From contig OZ244571.1 of assembly GCA_965217825.1 (NCBI GenBank), forward strand, positions 1,612,001-1,676,000: a stretch of 64,000 bases of DNA. Reading direction: 5' to 3'. Positions 15,901-24,327 of the stretch are shown here, one piece after another. Numbering within the stretch: position 1 is the stretch's first letter; the number at the start of each line of letters is the position of its first letter. The notes beneath the pieces are model-generated. The model made no database searches. It was not told the origin of the DNA and was given only the letters and a program-made list of their open reading frames with translations. The DNA comes from VXNE01 sp965217825 (GTDB lineage Bacteria > Pseudomonadota > Gammaproteobacteria > Pseudomonadales > Azotimanducaceae). A program made the translations under genes and the position numbers.

Positions 15901-18900
15901 TCGAGGCGGTCAGCGCCTCGCCGACCCGCGCCGTCCCGGAGATCGCCGGCCTGCCTTCCGCCGGGGTGTTCGCCGGCGCCTCGCCCGGTCCGGCCACCGT
16001 CGCCGAGGGGCTGTTGGCCAGCTTCCGCCGCGGCTCGCCCTTGGTGCAGATCGCCCCGGACTCCGCGCACTCGCGGCCCGCCTCGAGCGCGATCCCGACG
16101 TCGCCGCCGCCGTCCGGCCGCACGGTCATCTCGAACAGGTCGCGGCGGTCGTCGACGCGCTTCCCGCCCGTCACGCGCCCGCCGGTCACCGCGAACGCGT
16201 CCTCGCGCAGCGCCTTGTAGCTGATGCCGATGTCCTCGCTGAACGCGGCGCGGAACTTGAACCCGCCCTCGCCGCGGTGTTCGGCCGGCATGTCCTCGAA
16301 CCGCGCCGTCAGCGGCGCCGCCTCGTCCGCCGCCGCCACCGCGTCCGTCGGTTCGCTGGTCAGGCGCTCGGCGTTGCCGGCGTCGTCGGCGAACTCCACC
16401 CGCACCTTCAGCCGCTCGCCCAGGTCGGCGTCCGCCGCCGCGTAGGTCCGCCCGTCCGCCCCGGCGATGTCCGCGTCGCCGCGCATCCATCGATAGGCGA
16501 ACTCGACGTCGTCCAGCCCGTCCCTGTCGGCGATGTCCGCCGTCGTGGCGGTCAGCGTCCCGCCGACCCGCGCCGTGCCTTCGATCGCCGGCGCACCCGT
16601 CGCCGCGCCGTCCGCCGCGCCGTCCGGTCCCGCCACCGTCGCCGAGGGGCTGTTGGTCAGCCGCCGCCGCGGCTCGCCCTTGGTGCAGATCGCCCCGGAC
16701 GCCGCGCAGTCGCGGTCCGCCTCGAGCGTGATCGCCACGTCGCCGCCGCCGTCCGGCTCCACCGTCATCTCGAACAGGTCGCGGCGGTCGTCCACGCGCG
16801 CGCCCCGCGTCGTCCGGCCCCCGCTCACCGCGAACGCGTCCTCGCGCAGCGCCTCGTAGCTGATGCCGATGTCCCGGCTGAACGCCACCCGGAACGTGAA
16901 CGCGCTCCCGTCGTGCGCCGCCGGCAGGTCCTCGAACGACGCCGTCAGCGGCGGCGGCGCCTCCGGGCCCTCGACCGTCGTCGAGATCCCCTCCGACAGC
17001 GCGCGCCCGTCCGCGGTGCAGATCGCGCCCGGCTCGCCGCACGGGCGCCCCGCCTCCAGCGTCACCGTCAGGTCGCCGTCCGAGTCCGGCTCGATCTCGA
17101 ACTCCCACACCACCTCGCGGTCTTCCGCGCCGGCATTGCGCCCGCCCGCCGAGCCGGTCCCCGCGCCGCCCACCGGGCTCACCGACGTCACTTCGCCGCC
17201 CTCGACCTCCACGCCGTGCGCGCCGACGTTCTCCGGGCTCTCCTCGACCGGCTCGCTGAACGCCACCCGCACCTTCACCCGGTTTGTGCCGTCGTGGCGC
17301 TCCGGAGGCGACACGAACCGCCCCTTCAGCGACTTGAGCCCCGCCCCGGCTGCGTCGTTGTTCCAGCAGCGCACCACCGCGTCTTCCTCGTGGGTGCAGT
17401 TGTGCAGGCCCCAGCCCGCGTAGGAGCAGTGGCTCATCGCCCCCGGCAGCGGGTCCGTGCCCAGCGCGGACTCGCCCGCCACGCACCTCAGGTCGTCGAG
17501 CCAGATCGGCTTCGGCCCGCCCGCCGGGTAGCTGCTGCCCGGCGGCCAGTAGTCCGCGACCTGGTGGTCCGCCTCCGCCGCGCCCGGCAGGAACTTGCCG
17601 TACTTCATGTGGTATTCGCCGTCGTCGTAGTTCATGGCCTTGCAGATCAGCGCGACCGCCTCGTTGCCGTTATTGGTCAACAACGGCTTGCCGTCCGAGT
17701 CCACGATCAGCTCGTTGTTGTCGTCGAGCTTGAAGGTGGGCCTGATGCCGTCCCTGCACACCGTGCCCCACGCCCCGGCGTGGTACACCTCGACAGGCCC
17801 CGTCCCGCCGTAGCGGTCGTTGTCCGGGTCCGCGTAGTCCACCACGGTCTCGGGCGCCAGGCGGAACTCGCCCTCATCGGCCAGGTCGTCGTCCGCGGTG
17901 CTCCGCGTCACCGTCACCCGGTAGGTCCGCATGGTGGTGTCGTCCTCGGCCGTCACCTTCACCTCGACGACGGTGGCGCCAACCTCCAGGGCCACCTCCC
18001 GGCCGGGCGTGTTGGTGTCCGCGTCGGCGATCGCCGCGCCGTCTCCGTCGAGATACGCGAGCGTCGCCTCGGCGACGTTCGCCGTCGCCGCCACCGTCAC
18101 CTCGTCCACCCGGTTCGCCACCCATGCCCGGTACTCCCCGGTGCCCGGCGCAAACGCCGGGCGCAGCGGCACGGTCGCGCCGCCGGAGCGGGTCACGGTC
18201 AGCGCACTCAGGGTCGCATCGGTCTCGGTCGCCGCCCGCAGCCGCAGTTCGACGAAGCTCTCGGAGGACCAATCCAGACCGGTATCACGCCATGTGTAGG
18301 TATGGTCCGAACTGTTATGGTTTGCGGCGCTGAAAGCGAACGAGGCGTTGCCGCCGGCGACGTGCAGCTCCAGCGCCGCGCGGTCCCCAGCGGTAAGGGC
18401 GCTGGTCAAGCTGAAGAAAAGAGCCGTATTGTTTAATTCAGTCGCGGCAATATCGATTGTGTAGCTGTTCGTTCCGTACGTGAACTCCGTGTCGGACAGG
18501 TCACCCTCACCCTCACCGAATCCATCTAGCAAGAACGGCGGACGTTGAAACTGCCCAACCGTCACCACCCCGCACCAGAGGTCGCCGGTGTTCAGCGTGC
18601 AGGTCGTGGGCGGGGTCCCCGTCGTGGCGTTGGCGACATTGGAGGCGTCGGAGGTGCCCACCGCGTTGATCGCCGACACCTGGTAGTGCCGCGTGTCGCC
18701 GTCCGACAGCCCGGTATGCGAATAGGTGGTATCGGTGTTGGCGGTGTCGGCGACGAGGTCGCTCCAGTTCGAGCCCGCGTCCGTCGAGACCTCGATCCTG
18801 TAGCCCGTGATCGCCGAGCCGCCGTCGTCCGCCGGGGCAGTCCATGACAGGTCGATCCGCGTGGTGCCGTTGGCCGTGGCCGTGAGGTCCGTCGGCTCGC

Positions 18901-21900
18901 CGGGCGCGGTGGCGGCCTCGCGCAGCCGCACCTCGACCGTGTTCCCGCTGGACCACGAGAGGCCGTGGCTTGTGAAGCTGTAGCTGGCTTGACCGCCGGT
19001 AAAGTCGAACGACTGCGAGCCCACATGCAGGACGAAGTCGCCGGTGCCGAGGCTCGTGGTAAAGTCAAACCGCAGAGCGTTACCCGACCCCACATCGTAT
19101 TGCAGACCAGTAACGGTGATTGTGTTGCCGTCGTACATGAAAGAATTTGGGGAGAGTGAGCCCTGACTTTCATGGAGGTCATAGCCGTAGAACGTGGTTC
19201 CACTCGAGGTACTCGTCCCGACCGTCAGGATTCCGCACCAGATGTCGCCGGTGTTCAGCGTGCAGGTCGGGGTGCTCATCTCCGCGTTGGTCTTCACCGC
19301 GTCCGAGGCGTCCGACCAGTCGCTGTCGGTCTCGCCGTTCTTCGCCCGCACCTGCACCTGGTAGGACGTGTCCGCCGTCAGCCCGGTGACGGTCGTGGTG
19401 ACTGCGGTGTCGCTGTGCGCGAAGTCCTCCCACGTCGTCGCCGTATTCACCTTGTACTGCACGGCGTAGCCGGTGATCTCCGGGCCGCCGTTCAGGTCCG
19501 GCTTCGTCCAGGTCGCGGTCAGGCTCGTGGACGAGCCCGTGACCTTCGCCAGCGTCGGCTTGTCCGGCTTGGCGGATTTCTCGTCGGCGTCGGTCACCGT
19601 CACCGTGATCGTCTGGGTCGCGGTCATCTCCCGCGTGCCCATGCCGCTGGTCGCCTCGACCGTCACCACGTAGGTGTTGTCGGTGCCCGAATCCTCCGGG
19701 TCCTCGAAGTTCGGCGCATTGTCGAACGTCAGCTCGCCTGTGGTCACGCCGATCTCGAACAGGGCCTGGTCCGCGCCGCCGGTGATCGCGTAGCCCGTGA
19801 TGTTGTCGTCCGCATCGCTGTCGGCCGCCACCACCGTGCCCACCGCAGTCTGGTTCTCCGCCGCGTCGAAGGTCGCCGAAGACGTGAAGGACGGCGCGGT
19901 GTTGCCCGTCGTCCGCGAGCCGTCCACCTTGTGGCCCGACTGCGTCCCACGGCCTTGCCAGTAGAGCGGGACGTCGGTGCTGGTCCCGGCAAACCGGATC
20001 GTGTCGTCCGAATCGAGCCGCACCGGGCCGTCCGGGTTGTTGAAGTCGTCTTCGTCCCTCAGGAAGATGCCGTTGTTGTCCTCGTCGGTCGACACCACCG
20101 TGTAGGCGAAGACCAGCGCGGTGCTGCCGCCGCCCCCCTCGTGCGCCGCGTCGACGTCCCGCACCTGGCCCTGGTTGCCGAGCGCGAACGTCAGAACCGG
20201 ATCCCCGCTCACGTCCACCGCGACGTTGAAGGTCACCGTGAAGCGGATCGTCTCACCCGCCCCGTAGGTGTCGGTCTGCAGCATCGGCGTCGAGCTCACC
20301 GCCACCGAGACGATCGAACGCGAGCCGTCCACCTTGTGGCCCGACTGCTGGCCGAGCTCGGCATGGGTGAGGTCCGCCGCCGTGCTCGTGGCCACGCTCG
20401 TGATCGTGCCGTTCTGGGGATCCCCGTCGCGGTTTCCCACCAGGGTCCGGTCCTGGTCCCCGATCCAGATGCCGTTGTCGTCCTCGTCGCCGGGCACCAC
20501 GGTGTAGCCGAACACCAGCGTCGCCGTCCCCGAGCCGCGCACCAGCGGCGCGCGCTTGGCGCCCGCCACGGACAGCACGAAGTCCGTGTCGGACGTGGCG
20601 TTCACCGCCTCGCTGAAGGTCACCGTGACCTCGATCCTCTCGCCCGCCCCGTAGGTGTCCGTCTCCAGCACCGGCGTCGAAGTCACCGCCACCGCGCTGA
20701 TCGTCGGCGCAACCGCGGCCGCGTTGGTCTTCACCGCGTCCGAGGCGTCCGACCAGTCGCTCAAAGCCTCCCCGTTATCCGTCCGCATCCGCGCCTGGTA
20801 GGACGTGTCCGCCGTCAGCCCGGTGATGGTCCGGGTGAGATTCGAGCCGTTGTACGCTTGGGTCCAGCTGCCGCTCGTACCCTCGCGGTACTGCACGACG
20901 TAGCCGGCGATGTCCGGGCCGCCGTTCAGGTCCGGCTTCGTCCACGTCGCGGTCAGGCTCGTCGACGAGCCCGTGACCTTCGCCAGCGTCGGCTTGTCCG
21001 GCTTGGCGGATTTCTCGTTGACGTCCGTGACGTCGATCGTCACCGCGATCGTGGCGCTGGCCGTGCCGTCCGACGCCTTCACCGTCACCGAGTAGGAATT
21101 CTTCGTCGCCTCGTGGTTGTAGGTCACGCCCGTGATCGTCGTGATCTGCCGGGTCGAGGCGTCGAAGGCGAACGAGGCCGCGTCCGTCCCCTCCATGGAG
21201 TAGGTCAGCGTGTCGCCGCTGTCGGAGTCCGTGGCCTCCGGAATGACCGCGCCGACGTTCGTGCCCGCCGCGCTGTTCTCCTCCACCTCGCGCGTCGCCG
21301 TCGTCGGGGAGAACACCGGGGCGTTGTTGGTCACCGGGGTGTCTCGCAGCCGCAGCGTGACGAAGCTCTCGGAGGACCAGTCCAGGCCGGTGTCGGACCA
21401 CTTGTAGGACAGGCCGGCGGCGACGTTCGCATCGCTGAACTCGAACTCGACACTACCGAGATGCAGGACCAGTGCCGCTTGGTCGGCAGAGGTAAGACCG
21501 CTCGCCAGGTTGAACGTCAACCTCTCGGGGTTGAACCCTCCGATTTCAACGTAAATGGCGTCAATCGTGTAGTTGTTGGTCCCGACCAAGAACGTTCTGT
21601 CGGACAAGGCGCCGAGGCTCACGCTCGCGGCGTATCCATCAAAGCCGGCCCCATTCCCCACCGTGACCACGCCGCACCACAGGTCGCCCGTGTTCAGCGT
21701 GCAGCTCGGGCTCGCCCGGTTCACCGTCACCGTGTAGGTCTTGGTCGTCGTGCCGTCCTCGGCCGTCACCTTCACCTTGAACGTGTTGGCGCCCGCCTCC
21801 AGCGCCACCTGGTGGCCGGACGCCATGGCGTCGGCGTCCGCGAGCGTCGCGTCGCTCGCGTCCAGCCAGGCGACCGTCGCGTCGGCCTGGTTCTTCGTCG

Positions 21901-23263
21901 CCGTCACCGTCACAGTGGCGATGTCGTAGGCCGCCGACGCCGTGTACGTCTCGGTGCCCGAGGCGAAGCTCGGGCTCAGCGTCAGGTTCGAACTGCCGTC
22001 GTAGACCGTGAGCCCGCTCAGCGTCGCGTCCGTCGAGAGGGCGACCGCCCTCCGCAACCGCAGCGTGACGTGGGTGTCCGAGGACCAGTTCAGGCCGGTG
22101 CCGGTCCAGAGGTAGGCGTTTTCGCTCGACACATGGGTGGCATCGTCAAGGTCGAAGTCGGTGCTGCCGACCACCAGTTTCAGGTTGCCCTTGTCGGCGG
22201 CGTCGAGCGCGCCGGTCAGGTCCAGGTTCAAATCTCCGGCGGTTCCGACATAGAGGCCGTCGATCGTGTAATTGTTGGTCCCGACCGAGAACGTCTTGTC
22301 GTCCAGGCCGCCGTCCGCACCGGCAAACCCGTGTGCGGCGACCGAACCGCCGCTGCTGATTGCCCCCACCGTCACCACGCCGCACCACAGGTCGCCGGTG
22401 TTCAGCGTGCAGGTCGGCGTCCCGCCCGCCGCGCTGCCGTTGACGCGGATCTGGAGGGAGTTGGCGTCTGAGGTCCAGGATGTTTCGCCAGCCGCCAAAT
22501 TACGGCGGCTGTTGTAGATGGTCCATCCGCTCAACGACTCCCCATCTTCGTCATTGGATCTGACTGCCTTGATCGCAAGTTCGGCAGAGGACTTGTCGTA
22601 GACGAACATGACCGCGTAAAGTTTCCCCGCCTCGAGCGTCGTTCCCGCTGGGTCGGTGAAGGCCGCCGTGTCTCCGTCTGAAATGCTCGACGGATTGGTC
22701 AGCGCCTGCAGGGAGCTGCCCGGGGCGCCAAACTCATCCGCGGACCAGAGGCTGGCCGAAAGAAGCTCGATATCCTCCGCTGTAAGGGCGGTAGTGTTGA
22801 GGAGTTCAACCGGCACTTCGATCGACGTCAGCGTGTAGTTGCCGCCTCCACTGGCGACCGTAAAGACCTGGCCTATCAGGTCGCCAAATCCCACGGTGGC
22901 AGTGGCATCAGAGGTCTGCCCGATATTGCTCACCAGGACGTCGGCCTGGGCCGTGGCGGGGAGGGCGAGCGCGCCGGCGAGCGCGAGCAGCGCCGCCGCG
23001 GCGAGCGCGCGGGCGGAGCGGACGAGGCCGCGCCGCGCACCGCACAGGCGCGCGGGACCCGCCGCCCGGCCGGCGGCGGATGCACATGTACAAGGAGAAG
23101 GAGAGGAGCCGCCGCCCCGCCGGGGCGGCCGGCGGTCAGGCGGCGATGGCGGGTCGGACTGCTCCCGGGACCGGGGCGCAGTCATGGCTTCCGGCTTCCG
23201 GCTTCCGGCTTCCGGCATTTCGCGACCGCTACCGTCCCTGGAACTCGCCCACACCTGTGCCAT
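12983..23263 (-). CDS. Giant multidomain autotransporter adhesin with an SRCR domain
   Basis: 3426 residues. ATG 23263 follows a strong GGGAGGTG site. The long signal region ends near ALPATAQA (cleavage about residue 107). Domains in order: anchor-like N-domain (108-277); a Cys-paired module opening CTLNTGDLWCGVVTVG near residues 282, 519, 1333 and 1554; cadherin-like b12 domains (about 412-517 and 1683-1790); cadherin repeats (about 645-752 and 1122-1232); FN3 domains (about 750-845, 1230-1327 and 1454-1550); Ig-like repeats; an SRCR domain (about 1805-1972: VEVYHAGAWGTVC, PIWLDDLRC, a Cys-rich end with YAGWGLHNCTHEEDAVVRC); long alternating Ig-like repeats (about 1975-2720); Calx-beta (about 2725-2825); a Gly/Met linker; and an autotransporter-type beta-barrel (about 2990-3378) ending GIQFGITWRP. 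A 50-residue tail follows the barrel, which is odd because the barrel strand is normally C-terminal. Likely a self-exported surface adhesin; ligand unknown. Confidence 0.85.
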   Translation of the reverse strand: MAQVWASSRDGSGREMPEAGSRKPEAMTAPRSREQSDPPSPPDRRPPRRGGGSSPSPCTCASAAGRAAGPARLCGARRGLVRSARALAAAALLALAGALALPATAQADVLVSNIGQTSDATATVGFGDLIGQVFTVASGGGNYTLTSIEVPVELLNTTALTAEDIELLSASLWSADEFGAPGSSLQALTNPSSISDGDTAAFTDPAGTTLEAGKLYAVMFVYDKSSAELAIKAVRSNDEDGESLSGWTIYNSRRNLAAGETSWTSDANSLQIRVNGSAAGGTPTCTLNTGDLWCGVVTVGAISSGGSVAAHGFAGADGGLDDKTFSVGTNNYTIDGLYVGTAGDLNLDLTGALDAADKGNLKLVVGSTDFDLDDATHVSSENAYLWTGTGLNWSSDTHVTLRLRRAVALSTDATLSGLTVYDGSSNLTLSPSFASGTETYTASAAYDIATVTVTATKNQADATVAWLDASDATLADADAMASGHQVALEAGANTFKVKVTAEDGTTTKTYTVTVNRASPSCTLNTGDLWCGVVTVGNGAGFDGYAASVSLGALSDRTFLVGTNNYTIDAIYVEIGGFNPERLTFNLASGLTSADQAALVLHLGSVEFEFSDANVAAGLSYKWSDTGLDWSSESFVTLRLRDTPVTNNAPVFSPTTATREVEENSAAGTNVGAVIPEATDSDSGDTLTYSMEGTDAASFAFDASTRQITTITGVTYNHEATKNSYSVTVKASDGTASATIAVTIDVTDVNEKSAKPDKPTLAKVTGSSTSLTATWTKPDLNGGPDIAGYVVQYREGTSGSWTQAYNGSNLTRTITGLTADTSYQARMRTDNGEALSDWSDASDAVKTNAAAVAPTISAVAVTSTPVLETDTYGAGERIEVTVTFSEAVNATSDTDFVLSVAGAKRAPLVRGSGTATLVFGYTVVPGDEDDNGIWIGDQDRTLVGNRDGDPQNGTITSVATSTAADLTHAELGQQSGHKVDGSRSIVSVAVSSTPMLQTDTYGAGETIRFTVTFNVAVDVSGDPVLTFALGNQGQVRDVDAAHEGGGGSTALVFAYTVVSTDEDNNGIFLRDEDDFNNPDGPVRLDSDDTIRFAGTSTDVPLYWQGRGTQSGHKVDGSRTTGNTAPSFTSSATFDAAENQTAVGTVVAADSDADDNITGYAITGGADQALFEIGVTTGELTFDNAPNFEDPEDSGTDNTYVVTVEATSGMGTREMTATQTITVTVTDADEKSAKPDKPTLAKVTGSSTSLTATWTKPDLNGGPEITGYAVQYKVNTATTWEDFAHSDTAVTTTVTGLTADTSYQVQVRAKNGETDSDWSDASDAVKTNAEMSTPTCTLNTGDIWCGILTVGTSTSSGTTFYGYDLHESQGSLSPNSFMYDGNTITVTGLQYDVGSGNALRFDFTTSLGTGDFVLHVGSQSFDFTGGQASYSFTSHGLSWSSGNTVEVRLREAATAPGEPTDLTATANGTTRIDLSWTAPADDGGSAITGYRIEVSTDAGSNWSDLVADTANTDTTYSHTGLSDGDTRHYQVSAINAVGTSDASNVANATTGTPPTTCTLNTGDLWCGVVTVGQFQRPPFLLDGFGEGEGDLSDTEFTYGTNSYTIDIAATELNNTALFFSLTSALTAGDRAALELHVAGGNASFAFSAANHNSSDHTYTWRDTGLDWSSESFVELRLRAATETDATLSALTVTRSGGATVPLRPAFAPGTGEYRAWVANRVDEVTVAATANVAEATLAYLDGDGAAIADADTNTPGREVALEVGATVVEVKVTAEDDTTMRTYRVTVTRSTADDDLADEGEFRLAPETVVDYADPDNDRYGGTGPVEVYHAGAWGTVCRDGIRPTFKLDDNNELIVDSDGKPLLTNNGNEAVALICKAMNYDDGEYHMKYGKFLPGAAEADHQVADYWPPGSSYPAGGPKPIWLDDLRCVAGESALGTDPLPGAMSHCSYAGWGLHNCTHEEDAVVRCWNNDAAGAGLKSLKGRFVSPPERHDGTNRVKVRVAFSEPVEESPENVGAHGVEVEGGEVTSVSPVGGAGTGSAGGRNAGAEDREVVWEFEIEPDSDGDLTVTLEAGRPCGEPGAICTADGRALSEGISTTVEGPEAPPPLTASFEDLPAAHDGSAFTFRVAFSRDIGISYEALREDAFAVSGGRTTRGARVDDRRDLFEMTVEPDGGGDVAITLEADRDCAASGAICTKGEPRRRLTNSPSATVAGPDGAADGAATGAPAIEGTARVGGTLTATTADIADRDGLDDVEFAYRWMRGDADIAGADGRTYAAADADLGERLKVRVEFADDAGNAERLTSEPTDAVAAADEAAPLTARFEDMPAEHRGEGGFKFRAAFSEDIGISYKALREDAFAVTGGRVTGGKRVDDRRDLFEMTVRPDGGGDVGIALEAGRECAESGAICTKGEPRRKLANSPSATVAGPGEAPANTPAEGRPAISGTARVGEALTASTSGVSDADGLENAEFAYQWRRGGADIPGADGASYAVVEADEGERLKVRVAFEDDAGNEESLTSAATDAVKAAPRANAPAEGAPAIRGKARVGEALTASTSGVSDADGLDNAMFAYQWLRGGADIPGADGRSYTAADADEGERLKVRVAFADDAGNAERLTSAATDAVEAAPRANAPAEGAPAIRGKARVGEALTASTSGVTDADGLDNAVFAHQWLRGGADIPGATGATYAVVDADEGERLKVRVEFADDAGNEESLTSAATKAVAARPRPKASVADARVREAAGATLDFAVTLSIPAPGAVTVGYRTMDASAKAGEDYEARAGKLRFGAGETAKTLRVKVLDDAVDEGDEKMVVVLEPGAGVDRGDRLASGTIENGDPLPAAWLARFGRTASDHAAEAIEERFRDPGGASHATFGGRRLWGGGGLFDAPAHGGMPGDPFACGPFGGDAPPDRGADPGTNAGIDCGTGAGTPPGMNAGPNGAMGAGMDGGMSAGTNRGLNGGLSGGMGAGMDGAPRGPSATGGHRPRPRDLLLGSSFRLSASGADEYGAPRRLTAWGRAAATRFDGVADGVAVDGEVATFLVGADASRNRWLAGITVAHSVGAGAFRGGPGGGAGGLDSTLTAVHPYARWRASERLSAWGALGYGAGDLALETNGSTWETDTSMRMAAGGLRGVFLRGAGGLELAARTDVRLTRIASDGVEDNEAGLLAAAAGGTSRLRLLVEGSRPFRFGERRLLTPTLEIGVRRDGGDAETGAGIDLGGSLRYADAALGLTVDAAGRYLVAHEDAAYREWGASASMRIDPGAAGRGLTLSVTPSWGASASGGAGRLWSVRDARGLAGHGFDAAMRLRADVGYGLSAFRGMGAVAPFLGLSTTGAMGRDWRFGARWTRGAALRMSLEATRREAAGLPPAHGIQFGITWRPGARGPSPAAGAAPAGAPRTGARCPGDGTRRGPPPDAPACSRAPQQQGPADR

Positions 23264-23340
23264 CAGCCACCTCCCGGATCCGGCTTTTTCTTCGTCGCTG
23301 CGGCCTCCATGGAAACGCCGCCGCGCGCTGCGTGCACACC

Positions 23341-23420
23341 TTATAACACGATCAATAATTTGTATAGTCGATTGATAAATATTGATAAGTATGTAAATGC
23401 AATAATTTTAATTTGTCTTT
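23341..23420 (-). promoter_or_regulatory. AT-rich promoter region of the adhesin gene
   Basis: An abrupt AT-rich block in otherwise GC-rich DNA, about 80-160 bp upstream of the adhesin start. On the minus strand TTATCA and TATACA are spaced by 16 bp and make a plausible -35/-10 pair. On the plus strand ATTGATAA occurs twice 10 bp apart, and ATCAAT with ATTGAT forms an inverted repeat; these may bind a regulator or a nucleoid protein. GGGAAA and TTTCCC form a short stem just upstream (about 23420-23440). Confidence 0.45.
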
Positions 23421-23530
23421 GGGAAAACTAGCGTTTCCCTAGGTCTCGCGCAGGGCCGCCTGCCGCCTGCGGCGCCCGTTCCCCGACGCCGCGGGTCCGG
23501 CCTGCTGTGGACAACCTCAATTTGTGGTAT

Positions 23531-23549
23531 GACTAAGTTGAACTTAGTC
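23531..23549. promoter_or_regulatory. Perfect 19-bp palindromic operator
   Basis: GACTAAGTTGAACTTAGTC has two perfect 9-base arms around one central base. It ends 10 bp before the GTG start of the LysR-type remnant. Position and perfection make it a strong candidate operator for a homodimeric repressor. Because the LysR gene is broken, the site may be orphaned or may serve the divergent adhesin gene. Confidence 0.6.
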
Positions 23550-23559
23550 GGGCGATGCC

Positions 23560-23910
23560 GTGCGGCCATCCATCCCGGAACCCGTCGAACCCCTTCCGCC
23601 CCTCGATGCCCTGCGCTTCTTCGAGACCGCCGCGCGCCGCACCCGCACGTTGCCCTGGAGGTCGAGACCAACCACCGCGGCGTCGATCCCGAGCGCCGCG
23701 ACTTCGACGCCTGGCTCGCCTACACCGGCGAGACCGCCGCGCCGCGGCCGGTGACCCGCCGCGAGGACACGCTCAGGCAGGAGACGCTGTTCGAGGAGGG
23801 GCTGGTGCCGGTCGCCAGCCCGGCCCTGCTGGAGGCGCGCGGCCGGTCGCGCCGACCTGGAAGCCTGGCCGCTACTCTACGACCTCGGCCGGGACCGCGA
23901 CTGGGCGTAC
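23560..23910 (+). pseudogene. LysR-family (GcvA-like) regulator, internally deleted and frameshifted
   Basis: From GTG 23560 the frame encodes LPPLDALRFFETAARR, the first helix of a LysR-type DNA-binding domain. It then jumps into effector-domain text in another frame: RRDFDAWLAYTGETAAPRPV, EETLFEEGLVPVASPALLEA-like sequence, and in a third frame ADLEAWPLLYDLGRDRDWAY. Most of the helix-turn-helix and the first half of the effector domain are missing, so this is a degraded GcvA-like gene. It keeps its upstream palindrome. Confidence 0.7.
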
Positions 23911-23929
23911 GGGTTCGCCGCGCATGGCG

Positions 23930-24235
23930 CGGTCCCGCGCCCGCGACCGTCGCGCGCCGGTCCGGTCCGGCTTGCCCGCCAGCAGCGCCAGCAGGCTGTC
24001 CGCGCGCCGCGCGTCGTGGTCGTTGATGTCCTCGTAGCCGAGCGCGATCCCGTAGATCGGCTGCGCGACCAGCTCCTCCAGCGCGTGCTCGATCTTTCCC
24101 GGATGGCGGAAATCCGCGAAGCAGCGCGCCACCCGGCACGGCAAGCGGGGCCGGCGGCCGCCACGAGCGTCACGGCGCACTGCCGAGCGCGGTAGAACCA
24201 GCGTGAAGCTCGCTCGCCTCGCCGCCGACAGCGCG
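23930..24235 (-). mobile_element. IS1380-type transposase N-terminal remnant
   Basis: One minus-strand frame reads ARCFADFRHPGKIEHALEEL, then VAQPIYGIALGYEDINDHD and RRADSLLALLAGKPD. This order (a helix ending in an EEL motif, then GYEDLNDHD, then DPLL..LVGK) is the conserved N-terminal part of IS1380-family DDE transposases. There is no start with proper upstream sequence, and the frame is lost after about 100 residues; the catalytic core is absent. It abuts the LysR remnant tail to tail, so insertion followed by deletion probably destroyed both. No terminal inverted repeats could be identified. Confidence 0.6.
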
Positions 24236-24247
24236 ATTCTTTCCCGG

Positions 24248-24283
24248 ATCGGTAACCGATGGGTTTACAATCGGTTATCGGCC
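24248..24283 (+). promoter_or_regulatory. Palindromic argC promoter region
   Basis: ATCGGTAACCGAT (24248-24260) is a perfect inverted repeat around one base, and a related ATCGGTTATCGG follows directly. Between them TTTACAAT supplies a plausible -10 (TACAAT, 24266-24271). The paired sites flanking the -10 suggest repressor control of argC. An ArgR box is AT-rich and different, so this would be another regulator. Confidence 0.4.
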
Positions 24284-24327
24284 TTCCACCGGCACGAAGG
24301 CCGCTTTTCTGACACTTCATCGCGCGT

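Noticed and set aside
13169..18436. A 1755-codon open frame on the plus strand (and others at 12780-15848 minus and 19172-22471 plus) across the adhesin gene
   Set aside because: They are antisense or off-frame shadows of very GC-rich repeated coding DNA. Products are Arg/Ala/Pro-rich with no domain order, while the minus-strand adhesin frame has clear domains, a signal peptide and a barrel.
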